From: DATFAS01 sp035254305
GTDB lineage: Bacteria > Bacillota > Bacilli > Aneurinibacillales > RAOX-1
Direction of reading: 5' to 3'
DNA length: 29,052 nucleotides
NCBI GenBank assembly: GCA_035254305.1
Contig: DATFAS010000067.1
Span: 1-29,052 of the forward strand
Both the position numbers and the translations under genes were made by a program. Below are positions 1 to 6,694 of the stretch, in pieces (position 1 is the stretch's first letter; each line of letters opens with the position of its first letter). The notes beneath the pieces were generated by a model. It did not search any database, was not told where the DNA came from, and was given only the letters and a program-made list of their open reading frames with translations.

Positions 1-390
1 CAGGCTATTATTCATAATATTGAGATCATCTCAAGCTTTGATGACCAAGATCTATGGATATGGTGTGATGAAAATAGCTTAAAGCAGGTTTTTATCAATC
101 TCATTAAAAATTCCCTCGAAGCTATGCAGGATGGTGGCTATGTCCATCTTATAACAAAACGAGAAAATGATAAAATTGTTATCCAAGTCGTTGACCAAGG
201 TTGTGGAATTCCAAAAGACAAGCTCACCCTAATCGGTAAGCCTTTTTATACCACGAAGGAAAATGGAACTGGATTAGGTATGATGATTAGCTATAATATC
301 ATTGAGCAGCATCAAGGGCAAATTCATATTCAAAGTGAAATTGAACAGGGGACGACCTTTACTATTACTCTTCCCTATATGGACAATTAG
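1..390 (+). CDS. sensor histidine kinase, C-terminal ATPase part (5' end outside window)
   Basis: The reading frame is open from the first base, so this is the end of a longer gene whose sensor and dimerisation parts lie outside. The visible 129 residues are a GHKL/HATPase_c kinase domain: an N box (NLIKNSLEAM), a G1 box (VDQGCGIP), an F box (PFYTTKENGTG) and a G2 box (GTGLGM) in the usual order, ending shortly after the last strand as in Bacillus sporulation-type orphan kinases (KinA-E style). It would bind ATP and phosphorylate a histidine that is not visible here, passing the phosphate to a response regulator. No regulator gene follows, so it may be an orphan kinase. Its signal cannot be told from this fragment. 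Confidence 0.93.
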   Translation, partial: QAIIHNIEIISSFDDQDLWIWCDENSLKQVFINLIKNSLEAMQDGGYVHLITKRENDKIVIQVVDQGCGIPKDKLTLIGKPFYTTKENGTGLGMMISYNIIEQHQGQIHIQSEIEQGTTFTITLPYMDN

Positions 391-563
391 GGTGTTAGTA
401 GGAAATAGAAGTTTTTTTGATATATGGTCTTCTTATTAATCAAGGAGGATTTGATAGGGAAACATGGGTAAAATAATTATCAAAAGATAGAGAAAGTAGT
501 TGCTTTAATACTTAAAAGCTTGTAAGCTATAAAGTATAAAAGTGATCGGAGGTTGGGAGTGTT

Positions 564-1523
564 ATGGATCGTTGTAAAATATTGGATTGTACCATTCGAG
601 ATGGTGGGTTAGTTAATAATTGGGAATTTAGTGTAGACTTTGTTCGCGCGATGTATGACGGCCTAAGTGCATCCGGTGTAGAATATATGGAAATTGGATA
701 TAAAAATTCAGCTAAGCTGTTGAATGCAACAGAGAACAATCATTGGCGTTTCCTAGATGATCTATTTCTTAAAGAAATCTTCCCTGAAAAGAAATATACG
801 AAGCTATCCGCTTTATGTGATATCGGTCGTGTGGATGAGAATGATATTTTATCCCGCGATCAAAGTGTATTAGATATGATTCGGATCGCTTGCTATATTC
901 GCGATGTAGATAAAGGATTAGAATTAGTTAATAAGTTTCACCATATGGGATACGAAACCTCACTTAACATTATGGCGCTATCCCATGTTCACGAGCAAGA
1001 GTTGATTGATGCTTTCGAAGAAGTGAGTAAGAGCCCAGTTGATGTGGTGTATGTGGTAGATTCTTACGGAAGTCTAGATCCTAAGAATACAGAGCATTTA
1101 GTGAAGAAGTTTAAAACACATCTTCCTAATAAGCAACTTGGTATTCATGCGCATAATAATATGCAGCTTGCCTTTGCGAATACGTTAGTAGGGGTTCAAA
1201 ATGGCGTCACATTCCTTGATTCATCCGTTTATGGGATGGGTAGAGCTGCAGGAAATTGTAATACAGAGCTGCTTGTTGGTTATCTGAAGAACCCTCGCTA
1301 TGAATTAAAGCCTGTTCTAAATCTAATCGAAAAGTATATGGTACAAATGCGTGAGACTTGGGAGTGGGGATATATCATTCCTTATATGATCTCAGGAATT
1401 CTGAATGAACATCCACGCACAGCGATGGCTCATAGAGCTAGTGAAGATCGTGACCATTTTACAGAGTTCTATGATAAATTAACTTCGCCTGAAACGATTA
1501 CTGCACCTTCGTCATTAAAATAA
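564..1523 (+). CDS. DRE-TIM metallolyase (HMGL-like aldolase) family protein
   Basis: A 319-residue TIM-barrel enzyme of the HMG-CoA lyase / 4-hydroxy-2-oxovalerate aldolase superfamily. Near the N terminus it has the metal-site motif LDCTIRDGG (residues about 7-15), a variant of the family's D-x-T-x-R-D-G, and at residues 195-197 the HAH metal ligands (HAHNN). An acidic DSYGSL segment precedes it, as in aldolases that bind a divalent metal enolate. The ATG has a GGAGG ribosome-binding site about 12 bases upstream. It stands alone between a kinase gene and a terminator, without the acylating aldehyde dehydrogenase or hydratase that accompanies catabolic 4-hydroxy-2-oxovalerate aldolases, so the substrate is unknown. 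Family assignment is firm; the reaction is not. Confidence 0.87.
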   Translation: MDRCKILDCTIRDGGLVNNWEFSVDFVRAMYDGLSASGVEYMEIGYKNSAKLLNATENNHWRFLDDLFLKEIFPEKKYTKLSALCDIGRVDENDILSRDQSVLDMIRIACYIRDVDKGLELVNKFHHMGYETSLNIMALSHVHEQELIDAFEEVSKSPVDVVYVVDSYGSLDPKNTEHLVKKFKTHLPNKQLGIHAHNNMQLAFANTLVGVQNGVTFLDSSVYGMGRAAGNCNTELLVGYLKNPRYELKPVLNLIEKYMVQMRETWEWGYIIPYMISGILNEHPRTAMAHRASEDRDHFTEFYDKLTSPETITAPSSLK

Positions 1524-1564
1524 TAAATAGCCATTCATTTATGAATAATAATTTCAAAAATCAG

Positions 1565-1605
1565 AAGGCAAGCCTATAGGTGACTTAAGGTTTGCCTTTT
1601 ATTTT
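1565..1605 (+). terminator. intrinsic terminator after the aldolase-like gene
   Basis: A 10-bp stem (1565-1574 with 1589-1598, AAGGCAAGCC with GGTTTGCCTT, one G-U pair) around a 14-nt loop, followed by a T-rich tract. It ends exactly where the convergent EamA gene ends and may serve both strands. Confidence 0.85.
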
Positions 1606-2481
1606 TCACTTTCGTACGAATCTAGGTTGGATAGTTGCCAGAATAGCACCTAGAATGGTAATCGTTCCTCCTGCTAGTGAAATCGCAGAAATTTGTTCAT
1701 GTAATAAGATTACCCCAAATACAACCGTCCAGACGGGGAGTAAGTTAATGTAGGGAGCAGCTTTACCCGCCCCAACAATTTTCACCCCAGCATTCCAGGA
1801 TAAATAGGCTACTACGGAAGCAAGGGTGCTAACATAAACAATGCAAAGCCAAGCCAAAGTGGTCATATGAATGAGTTCGGGTTTAACCGTTCCAATACAG
1901 CTTATCGCACTAAATAATGTACCGTAGAAGGCAGCCCCGGCTGTCATGGTGAGTGGATCGATCTGTTTCCCATATCGTTTCCCAAGAACGGTATAAAGCC
2001 CCCACACGAAGCAGGATAGGATTATCTCAAGATCTCCGATAAGAGAGACATTCGAGACCGTCGTGTGTTTACCTTGAAATAATAGAATGACACCTAGAAT
2101 AGATACACCGGCACCGGCCCAGGCCCTCCAGGTGATGGTTTCTTTTAATACAAAAGGAGAAAACATCAAGATGGCGATAGGAATGCCAGCTGAGATCATG
2201 CCAGCTTGGGATGCATCAATGTTTCTTAATCCTAAATAATTTAATGTTGAAAAGCCAAATACACCTAAGAAGCCTAGGATGGATAATTCCTTCCAATGTG
2301 TAAGGATAGGGATATTCTTGTTTCTCAAAGCAAGTAATCCGGCCAAAATGATCGTAGATATAGCCCATCGGATGGTGTTCAACAAAGTAGCTGGTAAGGC
2401 AGGCCCCAAGTATCTCCCACAAATATAATTGCCACCCCACAGTAAGGTAGCAAGGATAAGCAGTAGTATTCCCCGTTTCAT
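1606..2481 (-). CDS. EamA/DMT family permease
   Basis: An integral membrane protein of about 291 residues with roughly ten hydrophobic helices arranged as two repeated five-helix halves, as in EamA (RhaT/YdcZ-like drug/metabolite transporter) proteins. Visible family features are the N-terminal LLWGGNYICGRY segment, conserved prolines and glycines at helix ends, and a second-half start LSCFVWGLYTVLGKRY. It probably exports or takes up a small metabolite; substrates cannot be deduced. I prefer the ATG at 2481: the GTG at 2493 overlaps the AGAGGTG ribosome-binding site, which is well spaced for 2481. It is transcribed away from the putative small RNA that starts near 2638. Confidence 0.9.
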   Translation of the reverse strand: MKRGILLLILATLLWGGNYICGRYLGPALPATLLNTIRWAISTIILAGLLALRNKNIPILTHWKELSILGFLGVFGFSTLNYLGLRNIDASQAGMISAGIPIAILMFSPFVLKETITWRAWAGAGVSILGVILLFQGKHTTVSNVSLIGDLEIILSCFVWGLYTVLGKRYGKQIDPLTMTAGAAFYGTLFSAISCIGTVKPELIHMTTLAWLCIVYVSTLASVVAYLSWNAGVKIVGAGKAAPYINLLPVWTVVFGVILLHEQISAISLAGGTITILGAILATIQPRFVRK

Positions 2482-2611
2482 ATTCACTTTCACCTCTTTC
2501 GCACGTTACGCAAATGAATGATTTTCATATTTTAGCAATAAAAATAAAATAATAACAGTATTGTATAATAATTCAATGAATAATTGTGCTTAAACAGTAA
2601 AAATATTTACT

Positions 2612-2627
2612 TGGCACGAATATTGCT
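2612..2627 (+). promoter_or_regulatory. sigma-54 (SigL) promoter, -24/-12 elements
   Basis: TGGCACGAATATTGCT fits the sigma-54 consensus TGGCAC-N5-TTGCW at every defined position, with the GG and GC doublets correctly spaced. It points rightward, into a stretch with no protein gene; initiation would fall about 12 bases after the GC, near 2638. It differs from the aldehyde dehydrogenase promoter at 4862-4877 at only two of 16 positions. Confidence 0.85.
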
Positions 2628-2637
2628 AAGTATTATT

Positions 2638-2722
2638 AGTGGATGTCTCCTATCACGTCATCTGTATCGTGATCTCCAACCCTATTTTTTGCCATCATCT
2701 GCGTAGATGATGGCTCTTTTTT
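2638..2722 (+). ncRNA. putative sigma-54-dependent small RNA
   Basis: About 85 nt lie between the expected start of the sigma-54 promoter (near 2638) and the end of a strong intrinsic terminator (2691-2722). There is no convincing ORF: the only ATG (2643) starts a nine-codon frame without a ribosome-binding site. The predicted RNA has a 5' hairpin (ATCACG 2652-2657 with CGTGAT 2668-2673) flanked on both sides by pyrimidine-rich single strands carrying CUCC (TCTCC at 2646-2650 and 2673-2678), then a U-run and the terminator hairpin. CUCC patches flanking a hairpin are the usual way a regulatory RNA pairs with Shine-Dalgarno sequences. The promoter and terminator are seen directly; that the product is a regulatory RNA is inference. 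Confidence 0.65.
2691..2722 (+). terminator. intrinsic terminator of the putative small RNA
   Basis: A perfect 10-bp stem (GCCATCATCT 2691-2700 with AGATGATGGC 2705-2714), a GCGT tetraloop and an uninterrupted T8 after TC. The T tract follows only on the plus strand, and no plus-strand protein gene lies upstream within about 1.1 kb. Confidence 0.92.
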
Positions 2723-2757
2723 TTAAAAAAAATCAAGACCCTAAGATGGGCCTTGAT
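2723..2757 (-). terminator. intrinsic terminator of the sigma-54 activator gene
   Basis: On the minus strand, just after the stop codon, ATCAAGGCCC pairs with GGGTCTTGAT (2748-2757 with 2732-2741, one G-U) and is followed by a T8 run. It sits tail-to-tail with the plus-strand terminator at 2691-2722. Confidence 0.9.
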
Positions 2758-2758
2758 A

Positions 2759-4624
2759 TTATGGTGTAATTTGATAATCTTTTAATTTTCGATAAAGGGT
2801 ATTGCGGCTTATATTTAATTTCTTTGCAGCTTGGCTAATATTTCCTTTCGTTTGTTCCAAAGCCTGCTTAATCGCGGTTATTTCATGATCCTGAAGGCTC
2901 ATTGGTTCATCCTTCGGTCTGTCCTCTTTTTCAGTGATCATTGTAAGATCAGTGGGACAGAGGGAAAGGAGCAATGATTTCGTAATCGGATGATGATTAG
3001 CTAGAAATGCAGCTTGGTGAAGGGTGTTTTGCAGCTGACGGAAATTTCCAGGCCATGAATACTGTTTAATAAATGATTTGGCATCTTCCGTGAGTCCGGC
3101 TTTTTCTTTCTGAAATGGGATCCGGCTCAAAATATACTCAGCTAATAAAAGCAAGTCTGAACGCTCACAAAGTGAAGGAAGCTTAAGGGTAAACCCGTTC
3201 AAACGATAGTATAAGTCTGCTCGAAAACGTCCAGCTTCAATTTCCTTTTGCAAATCCTTGTGAGTAGCAGCGATAATCCGTACATCAATCGCACGAGGGG
3301 TTATACCACCGATACGGGTGACACACTTCTCTTGCAGTACTCGAAGCAATGTAGCTTGTGCTGCTAGGGGCATGTCTCCAATTTCGTCGAGGAAAAGTGT
3401 TCCTCCATCAGCGGCCTCGAATTTACCTGCTTGTCCACCGCTTTTAGCTCCTGTGAAGGCACCCTTCTCATAACCGAATAGTTCACTTTCTAACAAGCTT
3501 TCAGGGATTGCACTACAGTTTATGGCGATGAAGGGCTTATTGCTTCTTAAACTGGCTCCATGGATAGACTGTGCAAAAAGCTCCTTTCCTGTTCCGCTTT
3601 CTCCAGAGATAAATAGGTTAATGTCAACGAGTGCTACCCTTTTGGCAACTGATATCGTTTCATTGACTCGCGGGTCGTCACCAATAATATCTGAAAATTG
3701 ATAGCGATTGGTAAGGCCGTTTCCTTGCTTCTCTAGTTCTCCGCGAAGAATAACAGTGGATGGCTCTGCATGATCCCCTTTCAGAATATGGGTAGTAAAT
3801 ATCTGATTTTTAAATGGTATTTTCTGTCCCTGAGATCCTAATACTGTTAGTGGGTCAAGTCCTGAAATAATGTTGGTGATAGGTTCACCAACAGCTGTTT
3901 CCTCCGAACATCCAATAGAACGGGAAGCAGCAAGATTAATTCGCGTGATTCTTCCCTCTTTATTAATCGTAATTAAAGAAGAAGGGTGGTGATCGTAAAT
4001 AAAAGCAAGGTCTTCTGTTAATTTCTTTGTTTGTTTATGCGCATTGGCTAGTAATAATGCTTGTTCAATACTATGTGCTGCTCGCTTCACTAAGCCTAAG
4101 GTAAAAGGGTGATAGTTCTTCTGGTGATAGCTTAAATTTAGGATACCCAGTAGTTGGCCATCGGGATGGACGATAGGGGCTGCGGCACAGGTTAGAAAAT
4201 GATTATCGTGACAATAATGTTGGCTCCCATGTACGATCACAGGTACCTGTTCTACAATGGCTGTGCCAATGGCATTGGTTCCTTTTGAGTCTTCTAGCCA
4301 GTTAGCTCCCTTCTGCAAGGCAACATTATCCGTATGTCGTAAAAAGAGTGGATCACCAAGTGTATCGATAATATAGCCCTCTGGTGCAGCTACCAATAGA
4401 AGAAATTCAGTTCCCTTGCAGCTGTGAAACACTTCTTCCAAAATGGGGTTAGAATAATAAAGTAGTTCTGCATACTTGTCATAGTAAGCTGTCAGTTCAT
4501 ATTCACCAATCCTATGATCCTTATCTAATCGGGTAGGATCAATCCCTTTCGATTGACAACGCTTCCATGATTGATCGATGATACTTGAGCCGTTACCACT
4601 AGATGCATCAAGATGTAAGGGCAA
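2759..4624 (-). CDS. AcoR-like sigma-54-dependent transcriptional activator (GAF-PAS-AAA+-Fis HTH)
   Basis: A 621-residue bacterial enhancer-binding protein. Order of domains: an N-terminal GAF-type sensor (about 55-195) with the AcoR-like stretch around WLEDSKGTNAIGTA, a PAS domain (about 205-285), a sigma-54 AAA+ domain (about 310-540) with Walker A GESGTGKE (341-348), the sigma-54 contact loop GAFTGA (388-393) and Walker B GGTLFLDE (407-414), and a C-terminal Fis-type helix-turn-helix (NISQAAKKLNISRNTLYRKL). Everything needed to remodel sigma-54 polymerase is intact. The start is TTG with AGAGGTG seven bases upstream; no other in-frame start fits because a TGA lies just before it. It is divergent from an aldehyde dehydrogenase that has a consensus sigma-54 promoter, its probable target. 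The effector is unknown; acetoin or an aldehyde are family precedents. Confidence 0.95.
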   Translation of the reverse strand: MPLHLDASSGNGSSIIDQSWKRCQSKGIDPTRLDKDHRIGEYELTAYYDKYAELLYYSNPILEEVFHSCKGTEFLLLVAAPEGYIIDTLGDPLFLRHTDNVALQKGANWLEDSKGTNAIGTAIVEQVPVIVHGSQHYCHDNHFLTCAAAPIVHPDGQLLGILNLSYHQKNYHPFTLGLVKRAAHSIEQALLLANAHKQTKKLTEDLAFIYDHHPSSLITINKEGRITRINLAASRSIGCSEETAVGEPITNIISGLDPLTVLGSQGQKIPFKNQIFTTHILKGDHAEPSTVILRGELEKQGNGLTNRYQFSDIIGDDPRVNETISVAKRVALVDINLFISGESGTGKELFAQSIHGASLRSNKPFIAINCSAIPESLLESELFGYEKGAFTGAKSGGQAGKFEAADGGTLFLDEIGDMPLAAQATLLRVLQEKCVTRIGGITPRAIDVRIIAATHKDLQKEIEAGRFRADLYYRLNGFTLKLPSLCERSDLLLLAEYILSRIPFQKEKAGLTEDAKSFIKQYSWPGNFRQLQNTLHQAAFLANHHPITKSLLLSLCPTDLTMITEKEDRPKDEPMSLQDHEITAIKQALEQTKGNISQAAKKLNISRNTLYRKLKDYQITP

Positions 4625-4663
4625 AAAACATCACCTCTTTGTCCGTATTGACTAGATATTAAT

Positions 4664-4672
4664 ATTATAGCA
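4664..4672 (-). promoter_or_regulatory. probable extended -10 promoter of the activator gene
   Basis: On the minus strand TGCTATAAT, an extended -10 (TG-N-TATAAT), lies about 40 bases before the TTG start. No good -35 is present, which is usual for extended -10 promoters. This would give SigA-driven basal expression of the activator. Confidence 0.5.
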
Positions 4673-4724
4673 AAAAATTCAGAAATTAGTGTGTTTTTTT
4701 ACATTGATTGCAAAAAGGTTTTTT

Positions 4725-4794
4725 TGTCATTGAGCAACTGTCCCAAAATTTAACACTTATATGTCACGTAATAGGACAAGTTGGATGACATGTC
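4725..4794. promoter_or_regulatory. candidate upstream activator sites for the sigma-54 activator
   Basis: Between the two divergent genes, TGTC or its complement GACA occurs repeatedly (TGTC at 4725, 4739 and 4762, GACA at 4775) and ends in a perfect palindrome GACATGTC (4787-4794). TGTCCCAAAATT (4739-4750) and TGTCTCAATTTT (4791-4802) share an extended pattern. The cluster lies about 70-140 bases upstream of the sigma-54 promoter, the normal distance for enhancer sites. The assignment is by position and repetition; no known consensus was matched. Confidence 0.45.
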
Positions 4795-4861
4795 TCAATT
4801 TTAATCGAAATTTGACCAAGTTACAATTGAATTTATTGAGAGGGCTTTCATTTTTGAATAT

Positions 4862-4877
4862 TGGCACGACTCTTGCT
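4862..4877 (+). promoter_or_regulatory. sigma-54 (SigL) promoter of the aldehyde dehydrogenase gene
   Basis: TGGCACGACTCTTGCT matches TGGCAC-N5-TTGCW exactly, with expected initiation near 4888 and about 80 bases of leader before the gene. The divergent neighbour encodes a complete sigma-54 activator. Confidence 0.92.
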
Positions 4878-4969
4878 ATAGAAAAAGGGTGTAAGAATCC
4901 TTCTGGTGCAGCATTCTAGATTCAGCATAAAGTAAGTCCAAAATATAAATCGAAAATGGAGGCATTCAA

Positions 4970-6451
4970 ATGGAACAGACCGTACGTGTTAATCCAAGAG
5001 TAGTAGAATTTCTAAAGGGTACTAAGAAGCTTTTGATTAATGGGGAATTGGTAGAAGCCGTCTCTGGGCAAACCTTCGAAACCCTTGATCCATCCAACAA
5101 GAAAGTGTTAGCCGTTGTTAGTCAAGGTGGAGCAGAGGACATGGATAAGGCTGTTAAGGCAGCAAGAGAAGCTTTTGAAAATGGTCCTTGGAAAAGAATG
5201 AGTGCTTCTGAACGTGGACGCCTAATGTATAAATTAGCCGATTTGATGGAAGCACATCAGGAAGAGCTTGCACAATTAGAATCATTAGATAATGGAAAGC
5301 CAGTCCGTGAAACCAGCAACGCAGACGTTCCTCTTGCGATTGATCACATTCGTTACTACGCAGGCTGGGCAACGAAGGTGGTTGGACAAACTATTCCTGT
5401 TGCTGGAAACTTCTTTAACTATACACGTCATGAGCCTATTGGAGTCGTAGGCCAAATCATTCCTTGGAATTTCCCACTTCTCATGGCTGCTTGGAAGTTA
5501 GGGGCAGCACTTGCTATGGGATGTACCATTGTGTTAAAACCAGCATCCCAAACACCGCTAACATCCCTATATATTGGCCAATTAGCTTTAGAAGCAGGGA
5601 TTCCAGCTGGTGTACTTAATGTGGTACCAGGTGCTGGACGTGCTGCAGGTTCAGCTCTTGTTGAACACCCAGACGTAGACAAAATTGCTTTTACAGGATC
5701 AACTTCAGTAGGTAGAACCATTATGAGACAGGCAGCAGGAACGATTAAGAAGGTTTCTCTGGAGTTAGGTGGAAAATCCCCTAATATTATTTTACCAGAT
5801 GCAGATATGAGCCAGGCGATTCCAGGTGCACTAATGGGAATTATGTTTAACCAAGGGCAAGTATGCTGTGCAGGATCTCGCCTATATATCCAAAAGAAAT
5901 CCTACGATAATGTGGTAGCGGATTTAGCTTCCCTAGCTGCAAAAATTAAGCAAGGGGCAGGGATTAATCCAACTACTGAAATGGGTCCATTAGTTTCTCA
6001 AGATCAATTAGAAACGGTGAGCAGTTATATTGAAAAGGGGAAGGCAGAAGGTGCTGAAGTAGTAGCCGGGGGCTCCTATGGCTTCGGAGATGGATATTTC
6101 GTTGCACCAACAATCTTTGCTAACGTTAATGATGAAATGACGATTGCTAAAGAAGAGATATTTGGACCAGTAGTAGCAGCTATGCCATTTGACGATATAG
6201 ATGATGTCATTCGTCGTGCCAATAACTCAGAATATGGGCTAGCAGCTGGTTTGTGGACACAGGATTTGAAGAAAGCTCATTATATTGCTAGCGAACTGAA
6301 AGCTGGAACAGTATGGGTGAACTGCTATAATGCATTTGATGCAGCCTCTCCATTTGGTGGTTATAAGCAAAGTGGTAATGGGCGAGAAATGGGTAGCTAT
6401 GCACTAGACAATTACACAGAAGTGAAGAGTGTTTGGATTAATTTGAATTAA
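4970..6451 (+). CDS. NAD(P)-dependent aldehyde dehydrogenase
   Basis: A full-length 493-residue class 1/2-type aldehyde dehydrogenase, oxidising an aldehyde to its acid in the cytoplasm. Visible landmarks: the PWNFPLLM segment, IVLKPASQTPL (cofactor binding), FTGSTSVG (Rossmann turn), LELGGKSP with the general-base Glu, FNQGQVCCAGSR with the nucleophilic Cys, EIFGPV, and the C-terminal SPFGGYKQSGNGRE. It resembles Bacillus DhaS-type and plant/animal retinal-type enzymes more than betaine-aldehyde or methylmalonate-semialdehyde enzymes. The ATG follows GGAGG at good spacing. It is monocistronic: sigma-54 promoter upstream, strong terminator downstream. An AcoR-like regulator suggests induction by an alcohol- or acetoin-derived metabolite; the substrate is not decided by sequence. 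Confidence 0.95.
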   Translation: MEQTVRVNPRVVEFLKGTKKLLINGELVEAVSGQTFETLDPSNKKVLAVVSQGGAEDMDKAVKAAREAFENGPWKRMSASERGRLMYKLADLMEAHQEELAQLESLDNGKPVRETSNADVPLAIDHIRYYAGWATKVVGQTIPVAGNFFNYTRHEPIGVVGQIIPWNFPLLMAAWKLGAALAMGCTIVLKPASQTPLTSLYIGQLALEAGIPAGVLNVVPGAGRAAGSALVEHPDVDKIAFTGSTSVGRTIMRQAAGTIKKVSLELGGKSPNIILPDADMSQAIPGALMGIMFNQGQVCCAGSRLYIQKKSYDNVVADLASLAAKIKQGAGINPTTEMGPLVSQDQLETVSSYIEKGKAEGAEVVAGGSYGFGDGYFVAPTIFANVNDEMTIAKEEIFGPVVAAMPFDDIDDVIRRANNSEYGLAAGLWTQDLKKAHYIASELKAGTVWVNCYNAFDAASPFGGYKQSGNGREMGSYALDNYTEVKSVWINLN

Positions 6452-6462
6452 TTTGAATTAGG

Positions 6463-6505
6463 AATAAGGCTAAGCAGGATGTCAATCCTCCTTAGCCTTA
6501 TTTTT
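6463..6505 (+). terminator. intrinsic terminator after the aldehyde dehydrogenase gene
   Basis: An 11-bp perfect stem (ATAAGGCTAAG 6464-6474 with CTTAGCCTTAT 6491-6501), a 16-nt loop that can fold further (AGGA/TCCT), then a T-rich tail. Confidence 0.93.
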
Positions 6506-6694
6506 ATATAGGGGTATAGGAAGAGAGGCACTCAGTGCCGGTCTCCAATAAATTCAAAAAATATTCATTATTAATGAAAATCCTTTTCACTTTATAATAG
6601 AAAAGAAAGGAAGAATGTTTTAGGGTGAATAGATCAGCATCTGAGATAACTCAACGAAGGGATGATCGTTAGTAAAAAAGGGGAAGTGAAAGGG

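Noticed and set aside
2643..2672. A nine-codon frame (MSPITSSVS) inside the putative small RNA
   Set aside because: It has no ribosome-binding site, begins only about five bases after the predicted transcript start, and overlaps the 5' hairpin.
6442..6461. Tandem direct repeat of AATTTGAATT at the end of the aldehyde dehydrogenase gene
   Set aside because: Two short AT-rich copies spanning the stop codon; likely a slippage duplication without function.
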